Origin: JAJYTL01 sp046705265
Lineage (GTDB): Bacteria > Pseudomonadota > Alphaproteobacteria > Ferrovibrionales > Ferrovibrionaceae
Reading direction: 5' to 3'
DNA: 40,157 nucleotides
Assembly (NCBI GenBank): GCA_046705265.1
Contig: JBJKQL010000121.1
Location: forward strand, 1-40,157
Made by a program: the position numbers and the translations under genes. Below are positions 16,300 to 25,099 of this stretch, in pieces. The notes under the pieces are model-generated. The model was not told the origin of the DNA. It saw nothing but the letters and a program-made list of their open reading frames with translations, and did not search any database. Positions within the stretch are counted from its first letter, which is position 1; every line of letters begins with the position of its first letter.

Positions 16300-16962
16300 T
16301 CAGCGCTTGCGCACCAAGCTCAGCCCATCGCCGACAGGCAGCAAGACGAAACTCACACGCTTGTCGCCGTGAATCTTCCGGTTCAAGGCGCGAATGGCCT
16401 CCGTGTCCGGGTCCTTCGCCTTGGCGTCGATCACCGCCCCGCCCCACAACATATTATCGATGGCGATCAGACCGCCTTTGCGCACGAGCTTGAGGCACGC
16501 TTCGTAATAGGCATCGTAATTACTCTTGTCGGCATCGATAAAGGCAAGGTCGTAGCTCTGCCTCGCGCCCGACCGGAGAAGCCCGGCCAGGGTCTCGGTC
16601 GCCGGTGAGAGGCGAAGGTCGATGCGGCGCGAAACCCCTGCCTCGGCCCAATATCGCCGAGCAACGGCGGTGGTTTCGGGGTCGATGTCGCAGGCCGTTA
16701 TCTTGCCTGCTTTAGGTAAAGCAAGGGCGACGGCTAGCGCGCTATAGCCAGTGAAGACGCCGATTTCGAGATAGCGCCGGACACCAGAAATTTCAACCAA
16801 GAGCTGCATAAAAGCGCCTTGTTCCGGGGAAATCTGCATGCCGGCGCCGGCCATGGTCCGGGTTTCATCGCGCAACCGCGAAAGGAGCGGGTGATCGCGG
16901 TATCCAACCTCGCGGAGATAATCGCTCAGTTCAGGCTTCAGGCCGATCGTGGCTCTGCTCAT
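16300..16962 (-). CDS. SAM-dependent O-methyltransferase, family 3
   Basis: The product has 220 residues. Matches caffeoyl-CoA/catechol O-methyltransferase-like enzymes: YLEIGVFTGYSALAVALALP (motif I), ITACDIDPE, YDLAFIDADKSNYDAYYEAC (metal and SAM region) and GGLIAIDNMLWGGAVID. A divalent metal normally orients a catechol hydroxyl in this family. The physiological substrate is unknown. AAAGGTGA precedes the ATG. It lies 42 bp upstream of phhB on the same strand and may be cotranscribed. Confidence 0.9.
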   Translation of the reverse strand: MSRATIGLKPELSDYLREVGYRDHPLLSRLRDETRTMAGAGMQISPEQGAFMQLLVEISGVRRYLEIGVFTGYSALAVALALPKAGKITACDIDPETTAVARRYWAEAGVSRRIDLRLSPATETLAGLLRSGARQSYDLAFIDADKSNYDAYYEACLKLVRKGGLIAIDNMLWGGAVIDAKAKDPDTEAIRALNRKIHGDKRVSFVLLPVGDGLSLVRKR

Positions 16963-17290
16963 ACGTCACCTTTGGTCTTCGCTGCGCCAACCAAAATCAA
17001 TAAAAACTCTCTTGTAAAACAGAGGGTTGACGTGCCCTCTCCTGATCTTGGCGGATATCGGCCGGGGGCTTCCCTACGCCGCAAAAATGCCTTGATTCAG
17101 TCCCTTTAGCGCCGCATTACCCGACGAATATCCTAATCGTTAGGGTACTTCGTTGGCTCGTTCGGGACGAGTGGCGTATCCCCCCTCCGCCGCACGGTGC
17201 CCGGGCGAGCTGACGAAGCACCAAAGATAAGAAAGGCTGACCGCTTCTTTTTTAAAGACCGCGTTCTCTTGCCGCTATGAGAATGTGGGT
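16963..17290. other. Intergenic region upstream of the O-methyltransferase gene
   Basis: No gene recognised. It must contain the minus-strand promoter of the O-methyltransferase/phhB pair and possibly the plus-strand promoter of the structured transcript that follows. TTGACG occurs at about 17027 on the plus strand but without a convincing -10 partner. Confidence 0.4.
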
Positions 17291-17291
17291 G

Positions 17292-17498
17292 ATGGCCGGG
17301 AAAGCCATGTCACAGGGCTCGTGCCCATCGTGGCAGCCCATCGCCCCCCGAGCGGGCTGCCTTGGGGTAAACCAGTGCGGTCGTCGTTCCCCCACGATGG
17401 CCGGCATAATTGAGCCGAGCTTTTCCGCGGCGTTGAGCAAGCGGAATGTCTGTATATTGACCGGCGATGGCGAGGAGCGATCGCCGGTTCTTTTTTTG
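17292..17498 (+). ncRNA. Candidate structured small RNA
   Basis: A dense set of perfect stems precedes a strong terminator: ATGGC/GCCAT (17292-17296 with 17304-17308), CCATCGTGG/CCACGATGG (17325-17333 with 17392-17400), nested GGCAGCCC/GGGCTGCC (17332-17339 with 17354-17361), and TTCCGC/GCGGAA (17423-17428 with 17441-17446). The nested helices can stack, giving a branched fold. No plus-strand reading frame here resembles a protein. The 5' end is not defined, and I do not recognise 6S, SRP, RNase P or tmRNA features. Confidence 0.4.
17460..17498 (+). terminator. Strong intrinsic terminator with no obvious gene before it
   Basis: ACCGGCGAT (17460-17468) pairs perfectly with ATCGCCGGT (17480-17488) and is followed by TCTTTTTTTG. 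The T-run is on the plus strand only. The nearest plus-strand protein gene upstream ends at 15940 and two minus-strand genes lie between, so it most likely ends an independent, non-coding plus-strand transcript. Confidence 0.8.
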
Positions 17499-17642
17499 CA
17501 TCCATCCACACCCCAGGCTCCGAACGGGTTTTTGCCTTAACCTAAAGGCAGACAATCGATTTTTTCGGCCTCGGGGCTGGCCGCCGCCCATACAGGACGA
17601 CTAAGATAACGGAAAATGACGTCTTGTCTTGAGGGATGAGGC
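17499..17642. other. Spacer before the glutathione transferase gene
   Basis: Contains a short TGCCTT/AAGGCA hairpin (about 17534-17551) followed after 9 nt by six T residues, possibly a second weak terminator, and presumably the promoter of the downstream gene. Nothing else recognised. Confidence 0.3.
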
Positions 17643-18353
17643 ATGACACGCGTCCTGTATGAATTGGCCGGAGCGGAGGAGGATCGCCGCTTCAGCCCCT
17701 ATTGCTGGCGTATCCGCATGGCCCTGGCACACAAGGGCCTCGATGTCGAAACCCGACCCTGGCGATTCGTCGAAAAGGCGAACATCGCATTTTCCGGCCA
17801 GGACAGGGTTCCGGTCCTGATCGACAGCGGGCGGGCCGTCGCCGATTCATGGGCGATCGCCAACTATCTCGAGGACAGCTATCCGGACACACTGCCGCTG
17901 TTCGGCAGCGACGACGCCCGCAAGCTTGCCCGCTTCGTCAACTGCTGGGCTGATGGCACGCTTCAGCCGGCACTTCTTAAGACACTTATCGGCGATATCT
18001 TCGATCATGTGCATGAAGGTGACCGCGCGTACTTCCGCGAAAGCCGCGAAGCCCGCTTTGGCAACACTATCGAGTCATTCAAAAACGAACGCGAGCGCTG
18101 GTTTAGCGAATTTCGCAGCGTTCTGACACCGTTGCGTGCGACGCTCGCGGCGCAGCCCTACCTCGGTGGTGACCGGCAAGGCTATGCCGATTATATCATC
18201 TTCGGTGCCTTTCAGTTCGCGCGCTGCATCAGCCCCTTCCCCCTGCTCGCAGCCGACGATCCTATTTCTCTCTGGCGGGCTCGCCTGCTCGAATCCTTCG
18301 ATCATCTGGCGGCACGCGCGAAGGGCTATCCGGTACCTGGCATTCCATCTTGA
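17643..18353 (+). CDS. Glutathione S-transferase, LigE/beta-etherase-like
   Basis: The product has 236 residues. The N-terminal thioredoxin-like domain has RRFSPYCWRIRMALAHKGLD with a likely catalytic Ser/Cys position, the cis-Pro in QDRVPVLID and the glutathione gamma-Glu contact in VADSWAIANYLE. Residues about 95-225 form the helical C-terminal domain. The N-terminal pattern is closest to beta-etherase-type (LigE/LigF-like) transferases that cleave aryl ethers with glutathione, but most relatives are uncharacterised. GAGGG lies 7 nt before the ATG. Cytoplasmic. Confidence 0.85.
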   Translation: MTRVLYELAGAEEDRRFSPYCWRIRMALAHKGLDVETRPWRFVEKANIAFSGQDRVPVLIDSGRAVADSWAIANYLEDSYPDTLPLFGSDDARKLARFVNCWADGTLQPALLKTLIGDIFDHVHEGDRAYFRESREARFGNTIESFKNERERWFSEFRSVLTPLRATLAAQPYLGGDRQGYADYIIFGAFQFARCISPFPLLAADDPISLWRARLLESFDHLAARAKGYPVPGIPS

Positions 18354-18527
18354 CGCGAAGGCGTGGGCCGCAACCGAACGGCTCCCGGTGCATCATGTTG
18401 ATATCGGGGAATGTGCCGCAAGCAGTTGAAAAAATTCACATGGCGACATGATTTTGCCGCATTCTTCACCACCATTCCGAGGCGACTTGGCCGTTGCTCG
18501 TAAGCCTGAAAAAAAGGGGAAACCGTC

Positions 18528-19283
18528 ATGGCGGTCCTGCTTGAGATCGACAATCTGACGCGCAAATTCGGACCGTTCACTGCCGTTGCCAGCGTCAGCT
18601 TCAAGGTCGAACAGGGGGAGGTGCTGGGTTTTCTCGGGCCAAACGGCGCCGGCAAGTCTACCACCATGAAGATGATCACCGGCTTTCTTGCGCCGACCGG
18701 CGGCACCGCCCGGGTTGACGGTTTCGACATCGCGACGGCGCCGATCGCGGCCAAGCGCCAGATCGGCTATCTGCCCGAAGGTGCTCCTTCTTACGCCGAC
18801 ATGACCCCCTTGGGTTTTCTAAACTTCATCGCCCAAGTGCGTGGCCTACACGGCGAAACGCGCCGGCAACGCATCAACGAGGTGATCGAGAAGGCGGCAC
18901 TGCAGGCGGTGCTCGAACAGCCGATCGACACGCTTTCCAAGGGCTACAAATGCCGCGTTGGCTTGGCGCAGGCGATCCTGCACGACCCGCCGATCCTTAT
19001 TCTCGACGAACCGACTGACGGGCTCGACCCTAATCAGAAACACGACGTGCGCCGGTTGATCCACGATATGGCGAAGACCAAGGCCATCATCATATCGACT
19101 CATATTCTGGAAGAAGTCGAGGCAGTCTGTACCCGGGCGCTGATCATCGCCCGCGGGCGCATCCTGGCCGAGGGACGGCCCGAGGGCAGTGGCTGGCGTT
19201 TCGGCGAGCATTTCGCGGAGCCCGGCCGGCTTGACGCGGTCTTCCGCACCATCACCACGGGGGCAAGCGAGGTCGCCGCATGA
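18528..19283 (+). CDS. ABC transporter ATP-binding protein, GldA-like
   Basis: The product has 251 residues. Walker A GPNGAGKST (about 37-45), signature LSKGYKCRVGLAQA, Walker B ILILDEPTDGLD, and the switch His in IISTHILEEVEAV. It is first in a four-gene operon with an ABC-2 permease, a GldG-like protein and a DUF4340 protein. That set is known from Bacteroidetes gliding loci and, without gliding, from many proteobacteria, where the cargo is unknown. Cys in the signature (KCR instead of the usual RQR) is uncommon. Confidence 0.92.
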   Translation: MAVLLEIDNLTRKFGPFTAVASVSFKVEQGEVLGFLGPNGAGKSTTMKMITGFLAPTGGTARVDGFDIATAPIAAKRQIGYLPEGAPSYADMTPLGFLNFIAQVRGLHGETRRQRINEVIEKAALQAVLEQPIDTLSKGYKCRVGLAQAILHDPPILILDEPTDGLDPNQKHDVRRLIHDMAKTKAIIISTHILEEVEAVCTRALIIARGRILAEGRPEGSGWRFGEHFAEPGRLDAVFRTITTGASEVAA

Positions 19284-20014
19284 ACGGCATGGTTCATATT
19301 TTCCGACGCGAGCTTGCCAATTATTTTGCGACGCCGGTTGCCTACGTATTCATCGTCATCTTTCTGTTTCTAATCGGAATCTTCACGTTCTACGTCGGTG
19401 ATTTCTTCACCCGCGGCCAGGACGATCTTATTCCCTTCTTCGATTTCCATCCCTGGCTCTACCAGTTTCTCATGCCGGCCATCGCCATGCGGCTATGGTC
19501 TGAGGAACGCAAGGCCGGCACCATCGAACTCATCATGACGCTTCCCGTCGGGCTTGGTGACATCATTCTTGGCAAGTTTCTCGCCGCCTGGTGCTTCACT
19601 GCGATCGCTCTCGCGCTGACTTTCCCGATGTGGCTAACCGCGATTTATCTCGGCCACCCGGACAATGGCGTCATCCTCGCGAGCTATCTTGGCAGCCTGC
19701 TCATGGCGGGTGGATACCTCGCGATTTCAAGCTGCATGTCGGCGATCACCAAGAATCAGGTCATCGCTTTCGTGCTCGGGGTCGTGGTTTGCTTCCTCTT
19801 CACGGTCTCAGGCGCACCGATGGTACTAGATTTCTTTTCCAGCTGGGCGCCACGAGTGCTGGTGCAAGCGATCGCCTCGTTCAGTTTCCTTGATCATTTC
19901 AATTCCATCACCGAGGGCGTGATTTATTTGCGGGATATCGTGTTCTTCGCCTCGCTCATCGCCTTTTGGCTGTTCGCCAACGCCGTGGTGGTCAATCTCA
20001 AGAAGGCCGGCTGA
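19280..20014 (+). CDS. ABC-2 type permease, GldF-like
   Basis: The product has 244 residues and about six membrane spans. The segment RLWSEERKAGTIELIMTLPV followed by GLGDIILGKFLAA is the usual ABC-2 EERKxGTxExLxxxP motif between spans 1-2 and 3. Its ATG overlaps the ATPase stop (ATGA), so the two are translationally coupled and form the core of one exporter. Inner membrane. Confidence 0.92.
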   Translation: MNGMVHIFRRELANYFATPVAYVFIVIFLFLIGIFTFYVGDFFTRGQDDLIPFFDFHPWLYQFLMPAIAMRLWSEERKAGTIELIMTLPVGLGDIILGKFLAAWCFTAIALALTFPMWLTAIYLGHPDNGVILASYLGSLLMAGGYLAISSCMSAITKNQVIAFVLGVVVCFLFTVSGAPMVLDFFSSWAPRVLVQAIASFSFLDHFNSITEGVIYLRDIVFFASLIAFWLFANAVVVNLKKAG

Positions 20015-20026
20015 TGGGGGCGAAGT

Positions 20027-21982
20027 ATGACACGTAAGCTGTTGGCGATCGCCGGCCTTGCTCTCGCCGCGGTCCTGTTTGTTGCCGTTAACGTGCTTGC
20101 CGATGCCGGATTTCCGAACCTCCATGTCGATCTGACCGAGGACAAACTCTATACGCTCTCAGCCGGATCGCGACACATTCTCTCCTCGCTCAAGCACCCA
20201 ATCGTGCTTCGTCTCTATTATTCGGAGGGATTGTCCGACCAATTCCCGCAGATCGAGGCCTATGCCAACCGCGTGCGGGCCCTGCTCGAACAATATGCCG
20301 TCCTCTCGCGCGGCAAGATCCGCCTTGAAACCATCGACCCCGAACCCTTCACCAAGGCCGAGGATCAGGCGGTCAGTGTCGGAATCCGCGGCGTCCCGGT
20401 CGACCAGCAAGGCGACGAACAGTTTTATTTCGGACTGGAAGGCACCAATTCCACCAACGGCCAGCAGGTGATCCCGTTTCTTTCTCCGAGCAAAGGGCAG
20501 TTCCTCGAATATGATCTGACGCGCCTCGTCTACAACCTCGAACATCCGAAAAAGCCCGTGGTCGGGGTCATCAGCAAGCTGCCGCTCGAATTCGGCCCCG
20601 GCGGGCTCGAAGCCGCGATGCGCGGCCAGTCCCGCCCTTACGCCATCGTCGATCGGCTGCGCCAGCTCTATGACGTCGATTTCCTACAGCCGACCGTTAG
20701 CAAGATTCCGGCAAAGGTCGACATCCTTCTGGTGGTGTATCCGCAGGGCTTGAGCGCGGCGACCCGCTACGCCATCGATCAATTCGTGCTCAAAAAAGGG
20801 CGGGCGATGGTCTTCGTCGACCCCTATTCGGAGGAGCAGGCGGCGGAAACCGGCCGGATGGGGTTCGTCAACCCCTCGCAACCCTTAAGCGCGAATTTGC
20901 CGCAGCTGTTCAAGTCCTGGGGCTTGCGCATGGTGCCGGGAAAGTTTGTCGCCGATCGCAAGCTCGCGATCGAAGTCGACACCATGGTCGGCGGCCGACA
21001 TGAAACCGAGGCCTATCCGGCCTGGATCTCCGTCGGTAAACACCACCACAACGACAAGAACATCATCACGGCCAGCCTCAGTGCCATCAACATGGCAAGC
21101 GCGGGTGCGCTTGAACCGGTGCCGGCACCCGGCACCAAATTCGTCCCGCTTCTGACCTCATCGCGCGAGGCCGAGCTCATGGACACGAGCCGCCTTCGCA
21201 TGCTTTATGACCCGGCCTCGCTCCTGGTCGGAATGAAGCCAACCGGCAAGCGTTATGTGCTTGCGGCCGACATCACCGGCAAAGTCAAGAGCGCCTTCCC
21301 AGATGGACCGCCCAAACCGGCCAAGGCGACCGCCGCGAAGAACAAGGCCGTGGCCGGCGCGCCCGGCAAGACCGCGCCGGCGCCGACAACTGGCCTCAAG
21401 GAAAGCACAGGCCCTGTCAATATCATCGTCGTCGCCGATAGCGACATGCTGCGCGACCGCTTCTGGTTGCAGGATGAAAGCGTCCTGGGCCAAGACGTCG
21501 GCGTACCGGTCGCCGCCAATGCTGATTTTGTCATCAACGGCATCGACTATTTGAACGGTTCACACGATCTCATCAGCCTGCGCAGCCGCGGCTCCGGCGT
21601 GCGCCCCTTCCTCGTCGTCGAGAAGCTTCGCCGCGAGGCCGAGCAACGCTTCCTCTCCGAGGAACAGGCGCTGCAAAACAAGTTGAAGAACACCGAGCGA
21701 AAGCTTTCGGCCCTGCAGGACACGACGAAGGGCGGCAACGGAAAGCTTCTTCTGACAACACAGGAAAAGGCCGCGATTGACTCATTCCGCCAGCAGCTCA
21801 TCGACACCAGGCAGCAGCTCCGTCGCGTGCAGCTTGATCTCAACAAGGACATCGATCGGCTTGATACCTGGCTCAAGTTCATCAACATCGGCCTGATGCC
21901 GATTCTCGTGATTTTGGTGGCGTCGGGCCTCGGCGCCGTCCGTTGGCGCCGGCGCAAGGCGCGGGTCGAGCGCGGCCATTAG
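20027..21982 (+). CDS. GldG-like ABC auxiliary protein
   Basis: The product has 651 residues with a membrane span at each end: residues about 5-25 and about 618-638, ending RWRRRKARVERGH. Between them is a large periplasmic part. The N-terminal DLTEDKLYTLSAGSRHILSS and the KPVVGVISKLPLEFG region belong to the GldG/IFT52-like (DUF4350-type) uncharacterised transport family. The linker near residues 420-460 is Ala/Lys/Pro-rich, and a coiled coil follows at about 530-600. It lies 12 bp after the permease. It probably couples the exporter to a periplasmic partner. Confidence 0.87.
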   Translation: MTRKLLAIAGLALAAVLFVAVNVLADAGFPNLHVDLTEDKLYTLSAGSRHILSSLKHPIVLRLYYSEGLSDQFPQIEAYANRVRALLEQYAVLSRGKIRLETIDPEPFTKAEDQAVSVGIRGVPVDQQGDEQFYFGLEGTNSTNGQQVIPFLSPSKGQFLEYDLTRLVYNLEHPKKPVVGVISKLPLEFGPGGLEAAMRGQSRPYAIVDRLRQLYDVDFLQPTVSKIPAKVDILLVVYPQGLSAATRYAIDQFVLKKGRAMVFVDPYSEEQAAETGRMGFVNPSQPLSANLPQLFKSWGLRMVPGKFVADRKLAIEVDTMVGGRHETEAYPAWISVGKHHHNDKNIITASLSAINMASAGALEPVPAPGTKFVPLLTSSREAELMDTSRLRMLYDPASLLVGMKPTGKRYVLAADITGKVKSAFPDGPPKPAKATAAKNKAVAGAPGKTAPAPTTGLKESTGPVNIIVVADSDMLRDRFWLQDESVLGQDVGVPVAANADFVINGIDYLNGSHDLISLRSRGSGVRPFLVVEKLRREAEQRFLSEEQALQNKLKNTERKLSALQDTTKGGNGKLLLTTQEKAAIDSFRQQLIDTRQQLRRVQLDLNKDIDRLDTWLKFINIGLMPILVILVASGLGAVRWRRRKARVERGH

Positions 21983-21995
21983 TCGCGGAGATACC

Positions 21996-23138
21996 ATGCG
22001 AAGCAGAAGCCTGATCGTCCTTGCCGTCGTGACACTCGCGGTCGCTGCTGCGGCAGGCTACGCGCTGAAAACGCAGAACGCGCTGGAGAACGGGGCACCG
22101 ACGAAGCCCACGCCGTTGTTTCCGAAGCTTTTCCAGCACGTGAATGACGTGGCCTCGATCACCGTCGCCACGGTCAAGAGCCATCTTATAATCCATCGCA
22201 CGGCCCCCGGCCATTGGATCATCGCCGAAAAAGACGGCTATCCGGCGAACGTCGGCAAGGTCAAGAAGGCCGTGGTCGCCCTGGCCGAGGCAAAACGAAT
22301 CGGGCGGCGGACCGCCGATCCGAAGCTGTACAAGGACATCGGCGTTTCTTCGCTCGGAACGGCGGGTTCGAAAGCGGTGGAGGTCACCCTCGCCAACGGC
22401 AAGGGCAAGACGCTTGCCGCGCTTTTCATCGGCAATACGCAAAGTTTCTCCGCTGGCGCGACGGCCGGCGTGTTTTACGTGCGCAAGCCGGGCATCAAGC
22501 GCTCCTGGCTCGCCCGCGGCCATCTCGAAAACCTGAAGCCAGATCTCCTGCTGTGGATCACGAGCGAAGTTCTCAACATCCCCCAAGACCGGATCGAGGA
22601 GGTGGAATTCGCCCATCCTGGAGCAACACCAATCGTGATCCGGCGCCAGAGCCCGGCCGCGACTGGCGTCGAGGTTTCGGGATTGCCGGCCCACGCCAAG
22701 CCTGATCTCGCCACTGCCGGCCAGGTACCAACCGCCCTGGAAGCTCTATCGATTGAGGACGTGGCGAAACCGCAAGGCTGGGGCTTCGCCAAGGCACCGG
22801 TCGCCACCTTCCGCACCTTCGACGGACTGGTAATCAAGGCACGAACGCTAAAGCGCAGCGGCAAGGACTGGGTGACCTTCGCCGTCTCCTACGCCGCTCC
22901 GCCGGCCGCCACGATAAAGCCAGCCCCCGCACCGAACGACAAAGCGAAGGGCAAGGTAGCCCCTGCCATGGCGAACGTATTGAAGACGCCGGCCGAGGCC
23001 CAGACCGAGGCAAAGACCTTAGCTGCGGCCGTCGAGGGCTGGGCCTTCGAGATCTCCGGTTACCAGGCCGGCTATTTCACCGAGACGGCGGCCGAGCTGA
23101 CTGCGCCGACGACGAAAAAGAGCAAGAGCGGATCGTGA
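21996..23138 (+). CDS. DUF4340 domain protein
   Basis: The product has 380 residues with an N-terminal signal anchor (residues about 5-24, IVLAVVTLAVAAAAGYAL). The periplasmic part has DVASITVATVKSHLIIHRTA, WIIAEKDGYPANVGKVKKAV and VLNIPQDRIEEVEFA, the DUF4340 repeat pattern. The family almost always follows gldG-type genes and completes this exporter operon. GGAG precedes the ATG. An Ala/Lys/Pro-rich insert is seen near residues 305-330. Function is unknown. Confidence 0.88.
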   Translation: MRSRSLIVLAVVTLAVAAAAGYALKTQNALENGAPTKPTPLFPKLFQHVNDVASITVATVKSHLIIHRTAPGHWIIAEKDGYPANVGKVKKAVVALAEAKRIGRRTADPKLYKDIGVSSLGTAGSKAVEVTLANGKGKTLAALFIGNTQSFSAGATAGVFYVRKPGIKRSWLARGHLENLKPDLLLWITSEVLNIPQDRIEEVEFAHPGATPIVIRRQSPAATGVEVSGLPAHAKPDLATAGQVPTALEALSIEDVAKPQGWGFAKAPVATFRTFDGLVIKARTLKRSGKDWVTFAVSYAAPPAATIKPAPAPNDKAKGKVAPAMANVLKTPAEAQTEAKTLAAAVEGWAFEISGYQAGYFTETAAELTAPTTKKSKSGS

Positions 23139-23146
23139 CCTTCCCT

Positions 23147-23176
23147 CTTGACGGCGGGCGCGGGAATTTTCACATA
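23147..23176 (+). promoter_or_regulatory. Candidate htpG promoter
   Basis: CTTGAC (23147-23152) and CACATA (23171-23176) are 18 bp apart, 39 bp before the htpG ATG. Read one base later, TTGACG gives a 17-bp spacer. The CTTG start fits the -35 of alphaproteobacterial heat-shock sigma-32 promoters; the -10 match is partial, so a housekeeping promoter is also possible. Confidence 0.35.
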
Positions 23177-23214
23177 AAGGCCGTGACTTTCTTGCGGCGG
23201 AGAATAGCCCGGCC

Positions 23215-25083
23215 ATGACCGAACAGACCTTTTCCTTTCAGGCCGAGGTGACGCGGCTTCTGCACATCGTCACCCATTCTCTTTACAGCGATAAGGAAAT
23301 CTTCCTGCGCGAGTTGATCTCGAACGCGTCCGATGCCTGCGACCGGTTGCGTTACGCGGCGCTAACCGAACCCTCGCTTCTTAACGACGCGCCGCAGCTT
23401 GGGATCACCATCGCCATCGACAAGCCAGGCCGAAAGCTGAGCATCATCGACAACGGCATCGGCATGAGTCGCGAGGAACTGATCAACAACCTCGGCACCA
23501 TCGCCCGCTCCGGCACCGCAGCCTTTCTCGAGAACCTGCCGAAGGACGCCGGTGGCACGGTCAGCCTGATCGGCCAATTCGGTGTCGGCTTTTATTCCGC
23601 ATTCATGGTCGCGGACCAGGTCGAAGTGACGAGTCGCAAGGCGGGCGACGCGCTGGGCTCGCGATGGACGTCGGACGGAAGCGGCAATTTCACCATCGAC
23701 GAGGCTGAGGAAGTGCCGCGCGGCACGACCATCGTGTTGCACCTCCGCCAGGGTGAGGACGAATTTCTGGAGCCTGAGCGCATCCACCGCATCGTCAAGA
23801 AGTATTCCGACCACATTGCGCAACCGATCAAGCTCGCGGGCAGTGGCCCGGGCGAAACGCTGAACATGGCGAGCGCGCTCTGGAGCCGGCCGAAATCAGA
23901 AATCTCATCCAATCAGTACAAGGAATTCTATCGCCACGTCGCGCATACCTTGGGCGACCCCTGGCTCATCATCCATCACAAGGCCGAAGGCCGGCTAGAA
24001 TATACGCTTCTTCTCTTTGTGCCGTCCGAGCGGCCCTACGATCTCTTCCACCCCGACCGGAAGCATCAAGTCAAGCTCTATGTCCATCGGGTCTTCGTTA
24101 CCGACCAGTGCGAAGGCTTGGTACCGCCCTATCTTCGCTTCCTGCGCGGCGTCGTCGATTCCGAGGATCTGCCGCTCGCGGTGAGCCGGGAAATGTTGCA
24201 GCGCAACCCGGTGGTGACGCGGATTCGCCACGCCTTGGTACATCGGGTTCTTGGGGAACTGGAAAAAGAAGCTAAGGAAGAACCCGAGGCCTACGCCAAG
24301 TTCTGGGAGAACTTCGGCGCCGTGTTCAAGGAGGGCATCTGCGAGGATGCAGAGAATCGCGGGGCGATCCTTAAACTCGCCCGCTTCCGCTCCACCCATT
24401 CCGACAAACTGGTCTCGCTCGACGACTATGTCGGACGCATGAAGGAGGGCCAGAAGGCGATCTACACCATCACCGGAGAAGATGCCGAAACCCTGGCAAA
24501 GAGCCCGCAGCTTGAAGGCTTCCGCGCGCGCGGCATCGAGGTTCTTTTGCTTGCCGATCCGGTCGACGTATTCTGGCTCGACATGTGTCCGGATTACGAT
24601 GGCAAGCCTTTCAAGTCAGCGACGCGCGGCGCCAGCGACTTCACCGAGATCAAGGCGCCAAAAGAGGACAAACCGGAGAGCGAGGAAGCGATCCCCGAAA
24701 GCCAGATCGGCACCCTGATTGCACTCTTGAAGCAAGACCTTGGCGATGCCGTAAAGAATGTACGGGTATCGGACCGACTCACAGATTCAGCCGTATGCTT
24801 GGTCGCGGACGACGGCGATCTCGACATGCACCTTGCCCGCCTGCTGCAGAAGAACCACCAGATCGACCGCATGGAGCGTCGCATTCTTGAAATCAATGCG
24901 AACCACGCGCTGATCCGTCGTCTGGCCGAAGAGGCGATCAAACCAGGCGCCGTCGATCGTCTGAAGGACGCGGCCGAACTTCTCCTTGACCAGGCACGGA
25001 TCATTGAAGGCGATCCAGTCGCCGATCCGGCCGGTTTTGCGCGCCGGCTAAGCGCCGTGATGACACGGGGACTGGCGGGTTAG
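23215..25083 (+). CDS. htpG: Molecular chaperone HtpG (Hsp90)
   Basis: The product has 622 residues, normal length. ATP-dependent cytoplasmic chaperone that remodels client proteins, often with DnaK. Seen in the N-terminal ATPase: ELISNASDACDRLRY, DNGIGMSREELINNLGTIAR, SGTAAFLENL and GQFGVGFYSAFMVAD. The middle domain has GVVDSEDLPLAVSREMLQ with the catalytic Arg, and the C-terminal dimerisation part is intact. It stands as a single gene converging with the DUF1223 gene. Confidence 0.97.
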   Translation: MTEQTFSFQAEVTRLLHIVTHSLYSDKEIFLRELISNASDACDRLRYAALTEPSLLNDAPQLGITIAIDKPGRKLSIIDNGIGMSREELINNLGTIARSGTAAFLENLPKDAGGTVSLIGQFGVGFYSAFMVADQVEVTSRKAGDALGSRWTSDGSGNFTIDEAEEVPRGTTIVLHLRQGEDEFLEPERIHRIVKKYSDHIAQPIKLAGSGPGETLNMASALWSRPKSEISSNQYKEFYRHVAHTLGDPWLIIHHKAEGRLEYTLLLFVPSERPYDLFHPDRKHQVKLYVHRVFVTDQCEGLVPPYLRFLRGVVDSEDLPLAVSREMLQRNPVVTRIRHALVHRVLGELEKEAKEEPEAYAKFWENFGAVFKEGICEDAENRGAILKLARFRSTHSDKLVSLDDYVGRMKEGQKAIYTITGEDAETLAKSPQLEGFRARGIEVLLLADPVDVFWLDMCPDYDGKPFKSATRGASDFTEIKAPKEDKPESEEAIPESQIGTLIALLKQDLGDAVKNVRVSDRLTDSAVCLVADDGDLDMHLARLLQKNHQIDRMERRILEINANHALIRRLAEEAIKPGAVDRLKDAAELLLDQARIIEGDPVADPAGFARRLSAVMTRGLAG

Positions 25084-25099
25084 GTCGGAGCGGACTAAA

